A DNA stretch of 64,000 bases from Pelomonas sp047654805 (GTDB lineage: Bacteria; Pseudomonadota; Gammaproteobacteria; Burkholderiales; Burkholderiaceae_C), in the NCBI RefSeq assembly GCF_047654805.1, contig NZ_JASGIV010000001.1:5580001-5644000 (forward strand). The letters run 5' to 3'. Position numbers and translations under genes: made by a program. Within the stretch, counting starts at the first letter, position 1, and each line of letters opens with the position of its first letter. Below the pieces are notes generated by a model. It saw nothing but the letters and a program-made list of their open reading frames with translations, was not told the DNA's origin and did not search any database. Below, piece after piece: positions 31,734 to 40,534 of this stretch.

Positions 31734-32159
31734 ATGGCCTTCGGCCGGCTTGAGAAACCGGAGGGCTCGCGCCCGATGAGTGACATCAACATGACGCCCC
31801 TCATCGACGTCATGCTGGTGCTGCTGGTCATCTTCATGATCACGGCGCCGTTGATGACGGCCTCGTTGCGCCTGGACCTGCCCAAGAGCGAGGCCGCCAC
31901 GCCCAGCGACGTACCCAGCTTCGTCGCCGTGGCCATCACGCCTGACGGCAAGCTGCATCTGGGCGAGGAAGAGCTGGCGCCCGAGGCCTTCCAGCAGCGC
32001 ATCTCGGAGCTCGGGCGCGCCAATGCGCAGATGGAAGTGCAACTGCGCGCCGACCGCACCGTGCCTTACGGCCAGGTGGCCGAGCTGATCGGCTGGGTAC
32101 AGGCTGCGGGGTTGAGCCGCATCGCCTTCGTCGCACAGGCTGCTGCGTCGGCACCCTGA
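31734..32159 (+). CDS. exbD: ExbD/TolR-family biopolymer transport protein
   Basis: 141 residues. A single N-terminal helix contains the channel Asp (DINMTPLIDVMLVLLVIFMI). The periplasmic domain continues with LDLPKSEAATPSDVPSFVAV and ends with VPYGQVAELIGWVQAAGLSR. It lies 2 bp downstream of exbB and 40 bp before leuS. Confidence 0.9.
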   Translation: MAFGRLEKPEGSRPMSDINMTPLIDVMLVLLVIFMITAPLMTASLRLDLPKSEAATPSDVPSFVAVAITPDGKLHLGEEELAPEAFQQRISELGRANAQMEVQLRADRTVPYGQVAELIGWVQAAGLSRIAFVAQAAASAP

Positions 32160-32199
32160 CCGAAGGCTGCACCAAGGGGTGCCCAATACAATTTGGCGT

Positions 32200-34830
32200 A
32201 TGAACGCCAAGACCGAAGCGCCCAGCTACAACCCGACCGAGATCGAAGCCGCCGCCCGTGCCTACTGGACGGAGCGCGACGCCTACCGCGTCACCGAAGA
32301 CGCCAGCAAGCCGCATTTCTATGCATGCTCCATGCTGCCGTACCCGAGCGGCAAGCTGCACATGGGCCATGTGCGCAACTACACGATCAACGACATGCTG
32401 GCCCGCCAGCTGCGCATGAAGGGCTACAACGTCCTCATGCCCATGGGTTGGGACGCCTTCGGCCTGCCGGCCGAGAACGCCGCGATGAAAGGCAAGGTGC
32501 CGCCCGCGCAGTGGACCTACTCCAACATCGCCCATATGAAGGGCCAGATGCAGGCCATGGGCCTGGCCATCGACTGGAGTCGCGAGGTTGCGACCTGCCA
32601 GCCCAGCTACTACAAGTGGAATCAGTGGCTGTTCCTCAAGATGCTGGAGGCCGGCATCGCCGAGCGCCGCACGCAGGTCGTCAACTGGGACCCGGTGGAT
32701 CAGACCGTGCTGGCCAACGAGCAGGTCATCGATGGTCGTGGCTGGCGCTCCGGCGCGCTGGTCGAGAAGCGCGAGATTCCGGGCTACTACCTGAAGATCA
32801 CGCAGTACGCCGAGGAGCTGCTGTCGGCCGTGGCCGACCCGGCCGATCCCAACTACCTGAGTGGCTGGCCCGAACGCGTCAGGCTGATGCAGGAGAACTG
32901 GATCGGCAAGAGCCAGGGGGTGCGCTTTGCGTTCCCGCACTCGATCGAAGGGGGCGGTGGGCGCCTGTGGGTGTTTACGACCCGTGCCGACACCATCATG
33001 GGCGTGACCTTCTGCGCCGTAGCCCCGGAGCATCCACTGGCCACCATCGCCGCCAAGGACAAGCCCGAAGTCGCTGCTTTCATCGAGGAATGCAAGGCTG
33101 GCGGCACGACCGAGGCCGAATTGGCCACGCAGGACAAGAAGGGTGTGCCGACGGGCCTGTTTGTCACCCATCCCATCACCGGCGCGCAGGTCGAGGTGTG
33201 GGTTGGCAACTACGTGCTGATGAGTTACGGCGACGGCGCCGTCATGGGCGTGCCCGCGCACGACGAACGCGACTTCGCGTTCGCGAACAAGTACGGCCTG
33301 CCCATCAGGCAGGTCATCGATGTCGAAGGCCAGGCCTACGACTCGAAGACCTGGGCCGAGTGGTACGGCGACAAAGCCAGGGGCCGCTGCATCGAGTCCG
33401 GCGTGCTGGACGGCCTGTCGCATGTCGACGCGGTCAACAAGGTTGCCGAACTGCTGGCCGCGCAGGGCCTGGGCGAGAAGAAGACCACCTGGCGCCTGCG
33501 CGACTGGGGCATCAGCCGCCAGCGCTACTGGGGCACGCCCATCCCCATCATCCACTGCGACGCCTGCGGCGTCGTCCCTGTGCCCGAGCAGGACCTGCCC
33601 GTCGTGCTGCCCGAGGACCTGATCCCCGACGGCAGCGGCAACCCGCTGAACAAGCATGCCGGCTTCCTGAACGTCGGCTGCCCAAAGTGCGGCAAGCCGG
33701 CGCGCCGCGAGACGGACACGATGGATACCTTCGTGGACTCGTCCTGGTACTTCATGCGCTACTGCGACCCCACCAACGATCAGGCCATGGTCGCCGAGGG
33801 CACGCAGTACTGGATGCCGATGAACCAGTACATCGGCGGCATCGAGCACGCCATCCTGCACCTGCTGTATGCGCGTTTCTGGACCAAGGTGATGCGCGAC
33901 CTGAAGCTGGTATCGGTGAGTGAGCCGTTCGAGAAGCTGCTGACGCAGGGCATGGTCTTGAAGGGTGCGTTCTTCCACAAGCCCGAGGGCGGTGGCAAGA
34001 ACTACTACTGGGAGCACGAGGTCGACGTCCTCCACGACGACAAGGGCGGCATCGCCGGTGCCAGGCTGAAGAAGGACGGTACGCCGCTCGAGTACGAGAT
34101 GACGACCATGTCCAAGTCCAAGAACAACGGCGTGGACCCGCAGGCGCTCATCGATCAGTACGGCGCCGACACGGCCCGTCTGTTCGTCATGTTTGCGTCA
34201 CCGCCGGAGCAGACGCTGGAGTGGAACGACGCCGCGGTCGAAGGTGCCCATCGCTTCCTGAAGCGCGTCTGGAACTTCGGCGCGCGCAATGCCGACGCCA
34301 TCAAATCCGCTGGTGCCGACTACGCTGCGCTGAACGGTGACGGCAAGGCCCTGCGCCGCGAGGTGCACAACGTGCTTAAGCAGGTCAGCTACGACTACGA
34401 GCGGATGCAGTACAACACCGTCGTTTCCGGCGCGATGAAGCTGCTGAATGCGCTGGAAGGCTTCAAGGCCGAGGGCCAGGCCGCCGCTGTGCGCGACGGC
34501 TTCTCGGTGTTGCTGCGCGTGCTGTACCCCGCCACGCCGCACGTCTCCCACCAGCTGTGGCAGGACCTGGGGTTTGTCGCCGAGCTGGGTGACCTGCTGG
34601 ATGCGCCCTGGCCCGCGGTCGACGAGGCCGCACTGGTGCAGGACGAGATCGAGCTGATGCTGCAGGTCAACGGCAAGCTGCGCGGCTCGGTGAAGGTGCC
34701 GGCCGGCGCCGACAAGGCTGCCATCGAGGCCGCCGCGCTGGCCAACCCGGAGTTCGCCAAGTTCAGCGAAGGCAGGGCGCCGAAGAAGGTCGTCATCGTG
34801 CCCGGCCGCCTGGTCAACGTCGTCGTCTGA
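32200..34830 (+). CDS. leuS: Leucyl-tRNA synthetase
   Basis: 876 residues from ATG 32200. The HIGH-type motif is PYPSGKLHMGHVRNY near residue 46 and the KMSKS loop is MSKSKNNGVDP near residue 637. CP1 editing region motifs (TTRADTIMGVTFCAVAPEHP, then MGVPAHDERDFAFA) are intact, as are the zinc-like insertion (CDACGVVPVPEQDLP, CPKCGKP) and the C-terminal anticodon-binding part. Length is normal. It charges tRNA-Leu. The downstream lptE and holA order is the widespread proteobacterial one. Confidence 0.97.
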   Translation: MNAKTEAPSYNPTEIEAAARAYWTERDAYRVTEDASKPHFYACSMLPYPSGKLHMGHVRNYTINDMLARQLRMKGYNVLMPMGWDAFGLPAENAAMKGKVPPAQWTYSNIAHMKGQMQAMGLAIDWSREVATCQPSYYKWNQWLFLKMLEAGIAERRTQVVNWDPVDQTVLANEQVIDGRGWRSGALVEKREIPGYYLKITQYAEELLSAVADPADPNYLSGWPERVRLMQENWIGKSQGVRFAFPHSIEGGGGRLWVFTTRADTIMGVTFCAVAPEHPLATIAAKDKPEVAAFIEECKAGGTTEAELATQDKKGVPTGLFVTHPITGAQVEVWVGNYVLMSYGDGAVMGVPAHDERDFAFANKYGLPIRQVIDVEGQAYDSKTWAEWYGDKARGRCIESGVLDGLSHVDAVNKVAELLAAQGLGEKKTTWRLRDWGISRQRYWGTPIPIIHCDACGVVPVPEQDLPVVLPEDLIPDGSGNPLNKHAGFLNVGCPKCGKPARRETDTMDTFVDSSWYFMRYCDPTNDQAMVAEGTQYWMPMNQYIGGIEHAILHLLYARFWTKVMRDLKLVSVSEPFEKLLTQGMVLKGAFFHKPEGGGKNYYWEHEVDVLHDDKGGIAGARLKKDGTPLEYEMTTMSKSKNNGVDPQALIDQYGADTARLFVMFASPPEQTLEWNDAAVEGAHRFLKRVWNFGARNADAIKSAGADYAALNGDGKALRREVHNVLKQVSYDYERMQYNTVVSGAMKLLNALEGFKAEGQAAAVRDGFSVLLRVLYPATPHVSHQLWQDLGFVAELGDLLDAPWPAVDEAALVQDEIELMLQVNGKLRGSVKVPAGADKAAIEAAALANPEFAKFSEGRAPKKVVIVPGRLVNVVV

Positions 34831-34834
34831 GCCC

Positions 34835-35392
34835 ATGAGCCCCCAAGCTCGTTCAAGCTCGTTGGCTCCTGAGGCGCAAGACGGCCTCGGGCGACCCGTG
34901 GGTGTCTTGGACCGCCGCTTCGCGCTGATCGGCCTCGCATTCCTTGCCGGCTGCGGCTTCGAATTGCGTCGCGAGCCGGAGCTGCGCTTCCAGACGCTGG
35001 CGCTGACGGGCTTTGCGCCCGACTCGCCGCTGGCGGCTGGCCTGAAGCGCCAGATCAAGCGCACGCCGGTGCAGCTGGTCGAAGACCCTTCGCGTGCCCA
35101 GGTGGTGCTGGAGGCCACGCACGAGGTCCGTGACCGAACCGTCGTCGCATCCACCAGCGTGGGCCAGGTGCGTGAATGGCAGCTGCGCCTGCAGTTCGAC
35201 TACCTGATCCGCACGGCCGCAGGCGAGCTGCTGGTGCCCAAGGTGGAGCTGCGGCTGTCGCGCGACATGAACTACACCGAATCCACCGCGCTGGCCAAGG
35301 AGCAGGAAGCCGCCAACCTCTACGGGGCCATGCATTCCGACGCGATCGCGCAGGTCATGCGTCGCCTGGCCGCCGTGAAGCTTCCAAGCTGA
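34835..35392 (+). CDS. lptE: LPS-assembly lipoprotein LptE
   Basis: 185 residues from ATG 34835, but a GTG at about 34898 would give a more standard lipoprotein signal (VLDRRFALIGLAFLAGCGFE, lipobox LAGC). The family pattern FELRREPELRFQTLALTGFA, then QLRLQFDYLIRTAAGELL and MNYTESTALAKEQEAANLYG, is clear. LptE plugs the LptD barrel in the outer membrane; lptD is at 47362-49734 in this window. It overlaps holA by one base. Confidence 0.88.
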   Translation: MSPQARSSSLAPEAQDGLGRPVGVLDRRFALIGLAFLAGCGFELRREPELRFQTLALTGFAPDSPLAAGLKRQIKRTPVQLVEDPSRAQVVLEATHEVRDRTVVASTSVGQVREWQLRLQFDYLIRTAAGELLVPKVELRLSRDMNYTESTALAKEQEAANLYGAMHSDAIAQVMRRLAAVKLPS

Positions 35393-36462
35393 TGCAACTG
35401 CGCGCCGAAGGCCTCGCCGCCCACCTGACCAAGGGCCTGGCCCGCATCTACACCGTCCACGGCGACGAGCCACTGCTCGCCCAGGAGGCCGCCGACCAGA
35501 TCCGCGCCGCCGCCCGCACCCAGGGCTTCGGTGAGCGGCAGATCTTCACCGTCTCCGGTGCCTATTTCGACTGGGCGCCCGTGCTGGCTGCCGCTCAGGC
35601 CATGAGCCTGTTCGCCGAGCGCCAGTTCATCGAGATCCGCATCCCGACCGGCAAGCCTGGCAAGGACGGCTCAGAGGCGCTGCAGCGTTATGCCGAGGCT
35701 GCGCCCGACGACGTGCTGACGCTGGTGACGCTGCCGCGGCTGGACAAGACCCAGCTCAGCAGTGCCTGGTTCATGGCGCTGGACGGCCATGGGGTGTCGT
35801 TGCGCGTCGAGCCGGTGGAGCGGCGCATGCTGCCGGCATGGCTGGCCCAGCGCCTCAAGGCTCAGGGGCAGTCCGTGCCTGAGGGCGAGGATGGCCAGAA
35901 GGCACTGGCCTTCTTCGCCGACCGTGTGGAGGGCAACCTGCTGGCTGCTCACCAGGAGCTGCAGAAACTCGCGTTGCTGCACCCCAAGGGCGAGCTGACG
36001 CTGGAGCAGATCGAGGCCGCCGTGCTGGATGTCGCGCGCTTCGACGTCTTCAAGCTCAGCGAGGCCGTGCTGTCCGGCAACGTGCCGCGCCTGCTACGCA
36101 TGCTGGACGGTCTTGAAGCCGAGGGGGAGGCGGCCGTGCTGGTGCACTGGACTCTGGCCGAGGATGCGCGCGCGCTGGCTCGCGTGCGGTCCGCGCTGGA
36201 CGCCGGACGGCCACTGCCGCTGGCGCTGCGCGAGGCACGGGTCTGGGGGGCCAAGGAGCGCCTCATCGAGCGCATCGCGCCGCGGCTCGACTCGGCTCAG
36301 GCTGGCACCCTGGTGCAGGCGGCCCAGGTCTGCGACGGCCTCGTCAAGGGGCTGCGCCACCCCGATTGGCCTTCGGAGCCCTGGGCCGCCCTACGTCGTC
36401 TCGCCTTGATGGTTGCCGAGGCGGCAAGCGGCAAGGTGGGGGCGGTTCTGGCGGCGCGCTGA
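35392..36462 (+). CDS. holA: DNA polymerase III delta subunit HolA
   Basis: 356 residues from ATG 35392, which shares a base with the lptE stop. ARIYTVHGDEPLLAQEAADQ is the N-terminal signature, AFFADRVEGNLLAAHQELQK the AAA+ lid, and RFDVFKLSEAVLSGNVPRLL the following conserved segment. No ATP-binding motif is present, as expected for delta. It opens the beta clamp within the clamp loader. The 3' neighbour is the cupredoxin gene, 32 bp away. Confidence 0.94.
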   Translation: MQLRAEGLAAHLTKGLARIYTVHGDEPLLAQEAADQIRAAARTQGFGERQIFTVSGAYFDWAPVLAAAQAMSLFAERQFIEIRIPTGKPGKDGSEALQRYAEAAPDDVLTLVTLPRLDKTQLSSAWFMALDGHGVSLRVEPVERRMLPAWLAQRLKAQGQSVPEGEDGQKALAFFADRVEGNLLAAHQELQKLALLHPKGELTLEQIEAAVLDVARFDVFKLSEAVLSGNVPRLLRMLDGLEAEGEAAVLVHWTLAEDARALARVRSALDAGRPLPLALREARVWGAKERLIERIAPRLDSAQAGTLVQAAQVCDGLVKGLRHPDWPSEPWAALRRLALMVAEAASGKVGAVLAAR

Positions 36463-36494
36463 GCCCGATTGGGCTATCGTCCTGGGCGGACACC

Positions 36495-37085
36495 ATGACG
36501 ATGCCTCTTCGCCACCTGATGCCTGCCGCCCTGGCAACGCTCGCGCTGGTCGCGCAGGCGGTACCCGTGACCGTGCAATTGCAGGGGCCGGACGGCCAGC
36601 CGCTGGCTGGTGCCGCGGTAGCCGTCGAGCTGAAGGGCCGTGCAAGCCGGGCGACGAATGCCAGGGCCGAGATGGGCCAGCGCGACCGGCAGTTCACGCC
36701 TCAGCTCCTTGTCGTGCAGACCGGCACGGCGGTCAGCTTCCCGAACTTCGACACCGTGAGGCATCACGTCTACTCGTTCTCGCCCATCAAGGTCATCGAC
36801 ATCAAGCTCTACTCAGGCACGCCGGCCGAGCCGATCGTCTTTGACAAGCCCGGCGTCGCCACGCTGGGCTGCAACATCCACGACCGCATGAGCGCCCACA
36901 TCGTCGTCGTCGACACGCCGCTGTTCGCGCGCACCGACGACCGGGGCCGGGCCAGCTTCGACCTGGCCGCAGGCGAACACATCGTCAAGGTCTGGCATGC
37001 GGGCCAGAAGGCACCGGCCTTGCAGAGCCTCCGATTGAGCGTGCCGGCTGCGGGCGGTACCAGCGTGCTGACGCTGGGCGACTGA
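36495..37085 (+). CDS. Secreted cupredoxin-like protein (methylamine-utilisation type)
   Basis: 196 residues from ATG 36495. A signal peptide is visible (MPLRHLMPAALATLALVAQA). The core contains VVQTGTAVSFPNFDTVRHHV and ATLGCNIHDRMSAHIVV, supplying the His, Cys, His and Met of a type-1 copper site. A carboxypeptidase-regulatory-like tail follows (VDTPLFARTDDRGRASFDLA). It should be periplasmic and may bind copper. The stop overlaps the start of a GGDEF-EAL protein gene, so it may act as the input partner of that protein (inference). Confidence 0.82.
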   Translation: MTMPLRHLMPAALATLALVAQAVPVTVQLQGPDGQPLAGAAVAVELKGRASRATNARAEMGQRDRQFTPQLLVVQTGTAVSFPNFDTVRHHVYSFSPIKVIDIKLYSGTPAEPIVFDKPGVATLGCNIHDRMSAHIVVVDTPLFARTDDRGRASFDLAAGEHIVKVWHAGQKAPALQSLRLSVPAAGGTSVLTLGD

Positions 37086-39487
37086 TGCGCGGGCCCGCCT
37101 GGCTGAACCTGCGCCGCCTGGAAGGGCGCATCGTGGCCCTGTTCCTGGCGCTGCTGTTGGTCGTGCAGCTTGTCAGCTTCGGTGCCATCCATGCCAGCAT
37201 CACCCACAACGCCGAGGCTTCGCTGGCCGCCGAGCTGCAGACCGGCGAGCGCGTGCTGCGGCGCCTGCTGGACCAGCGCGCCGGCAAGCTGCGCGACGCC
37301 GCGGAGCTGCTGGCAAAGGACTACGGGTTTCGCAGCACCGTGGGTCTGTCGCTGGCCGAGGCGGGCACCGTGGAGACCATCAAGGACGCCCTCGTGAACC
37401 AGGGCGAACGCGTCAGTGCCTCCGTGGTGGCCTATTTCGACGACCACCAGAAACTCGTCGCTGCAACGCGCGACGGCTCGGCCGCCTTCGGCGCGGCGCT
37501 GGGCCAGCTCATCAAGAGCAGCGACGGTGTCGGCGCGGCGCTGGCCGTGCAAGGCAGCCAGGTCTTCCAGGTCGTCGTCGTCCAGGTGCGCACCCCGGCG
37601 CCGGTGGGCTGGGTGCTGATGGCCTTCGCGCTGGACCGCGAGGTGCTGGACGACCTCAAGGCGTTGTCTGAACTGCAGAGCGTCGTGCTGCTGCAGGCTC
37701 CGACCCAGCCCTGGCTGAACATCGTCGACAACCTCGGCGAGGCTGGCGCCACGGCCCTGCACGCCGGCCTGGGCCGATCCGCCCCGGTGGACGGTATCCT
37801 CGAGCTGGCCGGCGAGCGCATGGGCAGCCGTTTCGTGCCGCTGATCGGTGCCGGAGAGCAGCCTCTGGGCGTGCTGCTGCTGCGTTCGCTGGACGTGGCG
37901 CTGGCGCCCTACCAGCAACTGCAACTGGTATTGCTTGGCCTGACCGTGCTGGGCGTGGCTGTCTTCGCGCTGGTGAGCGTGCTGCTGGCGCGCGGCATCA
38001 GCAATCCCATCACGGCGCTGTCGGTCTCGGCGCGCCGCCTGGAGAGCGGCGACTACGACACGCCTGTGCCGGCGACCTCCAATCTGGACGAGGTGCACGA
38101 GTTGGCAGTCGCGCTGGAGAGCATGCGCGAGGGCATACGCCGCCGGGATGCCATGGTCAACAAGCTGGCCTATGTAGACCCGCTGACGCTGCTGCCCAAC
38201 CGTGCGCGCTTCGCGGAGTTCCTGCAGCATCACCTCGTCCACAGCGACCTGCCCGGCGCCGTGCTGATGCTGGACCTGGACCGCTTCAAGCACGTCAACG
38301 ACGTGCTGGGCCACGAGGTTGGGGACCGTCTGCTGCAGTCGGTGGCCGAGCGCCTGCAGGCGCTGTGCGCGCCGGGCGCATCGGTGCTTGCGCGGCTGTC
38401 GGGCGACGAGTTCGCCGTGCTGTTGGCGGACACCGATGCCCATGCCGCCAGCGAGGCGGCGCTGGCCATCCTGAAGGACTTCGAACGCCCGCTGCAGATC
38501 GACAACGAGACCATCGACCTCGGCGCGGGCATCGGCATTGCGCTGTTCCCCGAGCATGGCCGCGACGTCAACCTGCTGCTGGGCCGCGCCGAGCTGGCCA
38601 TGTACGCGGCCAAGACGCGCCAATGCGGCAGCCTGATCTACCACGCCCAGCTGGACGCCGGCAGCCAGGAGTCCCTGTCGCTGTTGTCCGAGCTGCGGCG
38701 GGCCATCGAGAACGACGAGCTGCGCCTGTATCTGCAACCCAAGATCGACCTGCAGCACGGGAAGGTTGTCGGTGCCGAGGCCCTGGTGCGCTGGCAGCAC
38801 CCGACGCGCGGCCTGGTGCCGCCCATGCAGTTCATTCCCTTTGCGGAGCAGACGGGCTTCATCCGCATGCTCAGCGCCTGGGTGCTGTCTGGGGCGGCCC
38901 GCTTCGCGCGCCAGGCGTCGGACGCGGGCCTGGTGCTGCGGCTGTCGGTCAACCTGTCCACGCGCGACCTGATGGACCAGGACCTGCCGGCCAAGATCGA
39001 GGCCATGGTGGTGCCGCTGCAAGTGCCACCGGCCTCGCTGTGCCTGGAGATCACCGAGAGTGCCATCATGGACGACCCTGAGCGGGCCCTGTCTACGCTG
39101 GAGCACCTGCACGCCATGGGCTTCAAGCTTTCCATCGACGACTTCGGCACCGGCTACTCGTCGCTGGCCTACCTGAAGCGCCTGCCGGTGGACGAGCTCA
39201 AGATTGACAAGAGTTTCGTCATGGCCATGGAGCGCGACCTGGATGACGCGCGTATCGTGCGCTCCACCATCGAGCTGGCGCACAACCTCGGCCTGAGCGT
39301 CGTCGCCGAGGGCCTGGAGACGGTCAAGGCCTGGGCCATGCTGGCCCGCCTGGGCTGCGACGAAGGCCAGGGCTACTGTGTCTGCAAGCCCATGCCGCAG
39401 GAGCGTTTCATCGCCTGGGCCAAGGCCTGGCAGGCGCCGGACATCTCGGGCGTCACGGCCGAAAGCCTGATGGCGAAACTTGGCTGA
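37085..39487 (+). CDS. GGDEF-EAL membrane protein (c-di-GMP turnover)
   Basis: 800 residues. An N-terminal helix (IVALFLALLLVVQLVSFGAI), a periplasmic double-Cache-like sensor of about 240 residues, and a second helix (LVLLGLTVLGVAVFALVSVL) lead to a HAMP segment. The GGDEF domain has SGDEF near residue 437 (degenerate first Gly). The EAL domain has AEALVRW near residue 564, EITES, IDDFGTGYSSLAYL and DELKIDKSFV, all needed for phosphodiesterase activity. Inference: c-di-GMP phosphodiesterase with a possibly regulatory GGDEF. It is translationally coupled to the cupredoxin-like gene. Confidence 0.93.
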   Translation: MRGPAWLNLRRLEGRIVALFLALLLVVQLVSFGAIHASITHNAEASLAAELQTGERVLRRLLDQRAGKLRDAAELLAKDYGFRSTVGLSLAEAGTVETIKDALVNQGERVSASVVAYFDDHQKLVAATRDGSAAFGAALGQLIKSSDGVGAALAVQGSQVFQVVVVQVRTPAPVGWVLMAFALDREVLDDLKALSELQSVVLLQAPTQPWLNIVDNLGEAGATALHAGLGRSAPVDGILELAGERMGSRFVPLIGAGEQPLGVLLLRSLDVALAPYQQLQLVLLGLTVLGVAVFALVSVLLARGISNPITALSVSARRLESGDYDTPVPATSNLDEVHELAVALESMREGIRRRDAMVNKLAYVDPLTLLPNRARFAEFLQHHLVHSDLPGAVLMLDLDRFKHVNDVLGHEVGDRLLQSVAERLQALCAPGASVLARLSGDEFAVLLADTDAHAASEAALAILKDFERPLQIDNETIDLGAGIGIALFPEHGRDVNLLLGRAELAMYAAKTRQCGSLIYHAQLDAGSQESLSLLSELRRAIENDELRLYLQPKIDLQHGKVVGAEALVRWQHPTRGLVPPMQFIPFAEQTGFIRMLSAWVLSGAARFARQASDAGLVLRLSVNLSTRDLMDQDLPAKIEAMVVPLQVPPASLCLEITESAIMDDPERALSTLEHLHAMGFKLSIDDFGTGYSSLAYLKRLPVDELKIDKSFVMAMERDLDDARIVRSTIELAHNLGLSVVAEGLETVKAWAMLARLGCDEGQGYCVCKPMPQERFIAWAKAWQAPDISGVTAESLMAKLG

Positions 39488-39504
39488 CCCGTACCCCACC
39501 CGGG

Positions 39505-40002
39505 CTAGTTGTCGCAATCCTCCAGCGCCTCGCACAGCGCTGTCAGCCCCGCCGTCACCGTCTGTGCGCGCACCGCATGGCGGTCGCCGCCGAAGTTCTC
39601 GCGCCAGACCCGGGCCGGCCGGCCGGCATGCACCAGGGACAGCCAGACCGTGCCGACCGGCTTGGCCTCGCTGCCGCCACTGGGCCCGGCGACGCCGGTG
39701 ACGGCCAGTGCCCAGTCGATGGGGGCATGGGCGAGCAGCCCGCGCGCCATGTGCTCGGCCACCTCGGCGCTGACGGCGCCGTGCAGTGCGATCAGGCCCT
39801 TGGGCACGCCCAGTAGTTCGGCCTTGGCCTCGTTGCTATAGCTGACGACACCGCGCTCGAACCATTGGCTGGAGCCCGCCAGGCTGGTGCAGGCCGCAGC
39901 GATGAGTCCGCCGGTGCAGCTTTCTGCCGTGCCTATGCGTTCGCGCCGCTGCATCAGGGCGACGGCGATGCGGTCGATCAGCTCGAGGTCGTTGGCGAAC
40001 AT
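39505..40002 (-). CDS. CinA C-terminal domain protein, nicotinamide-nucleotide amidase (PncC type)
   Basis: 165 residues from ATG 40002. ERIGTAESCTGGLIAAACTS, YSNEAKAELLGV and LAVTGVAGPSGGSEAKPVGT are hallmarks of the stand-alone CinA C-terminal (PncC) family. It deamidates NMN to nicotinic acid mononucleotide. It lies 4 bp behind pgpA and ends the thiL-pgpA-cinA operon. NMN produced by NadV elsewhere in this window could be its substrate (inference). Confidence 0.92.
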   Translation of the reverse strand: MFANDLELIDRIAVALMQRRERIGTAESCTGGLIAAACTSLAGSSQWFERGVVSYSNEAKAELLGVPKGLIALHGAVSAEVAEHMARGLLAHAPIDWALAVTGVAGPSGGSEAKPVGTVWLSLVHAGRPARVWRENFGGDRHAVRAQTVTAGLTALCEALEDCDN

Positions 40003-40006
40003 GGCA

Positions 40007-40534
40007 TCACCCCATGAAGTAGCGGTAGAGCGCGATGACGGCGAGCGTACAGCCGGCGGCGACGAAGTCGTCGAAGAGGATGCCGAAGCCCTGTGCCCAG
40101 GTGACGGGCGCGCCGCGCTCGCCCTTGAAGAGCCGGTCTGCCCAGCCCACCGGCCCCGGCTTGGCCGCATCGAAGAAGCGGAACAGGCTGAAGGCAACGA
40201 GCTGGCCGGTGAAGCCCGTCGGTGCAATCAGCCACAGGATGAGCCAGAAGGCCAGCACCTCATCCCAGACCACGGCGCTGGGGTCGGGCGTGTTCAGGTC
40301 GCGCGCCGTGCGTGTGCAGGCCCACCAGCCGACGACGGTGCCGCCGAGGATCAGCAGGGCCCAGGACAACTCACTCATCCACGGTGCAATGACGGCGAAC
40401 ACCAGCCAGGCCCACAACGTGCCGACGGTGCCAGGCGCTTTGGGCGCCAAGCCGCTGCCGAAGCCCAGCGCGATCCATCGCGCTGGGTGCTTCAGCATGA
40501 AGGCCGGCGTGGCGCGTTTCGGTGCGGTGCTCAT
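40007..40534 (-). CDS. pgpA: Phosphatidylglycerophosphatase A
   Basis: 175 residues. The start ATG 40534 overlaps the thiL stop. Motifs are FGSGLAPKAPGTVGTLWAWL, then VVWDEVLAFWLILWLI, FRFFDAAKPGPVGWADRLFK and GILFDDFVAAGCTLAV, with several membrane helices. It removes phosphate from phosphatidylglycerophosphate at the inner membrane. Confidence 0.95.
   Translation of the reverse strand: MSTAPKRATPAFMLKHPARWIALGFGSGLAPKAPGTVGTLWAWLVFAVIAPWMSELSWALLILGGTVVGWWACTRTARDLNTPDPSAVVWDEVLAFWLILWLIAPTGFTGQLVAFSLFRFFDAAKPGPVGWADRLFKGERGAPVTWAQGFGILFDDFVAAGCTLAVIALYRYFMG

Noticed and set aside
35176..35391. Upstream extension of holA into lptE
   Set aside because: It lies in another frame of lptE. ATG 35392 overlaps the lptE stop and gives the proper delta-subunit N-terminus.
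36809..39535. Long minus-strand frame of about 900 codons
   Set aside because: It is the antisense shadow of the GGDEF-EAL gene, rich in Gln/His/Arg from high-GC codon bias. Similar shadows opposite leuS (31936-34035), maeB (41762-43774), sppA (61318-63390) and metX/MCP (56419-58455) were dropped for the same reason.
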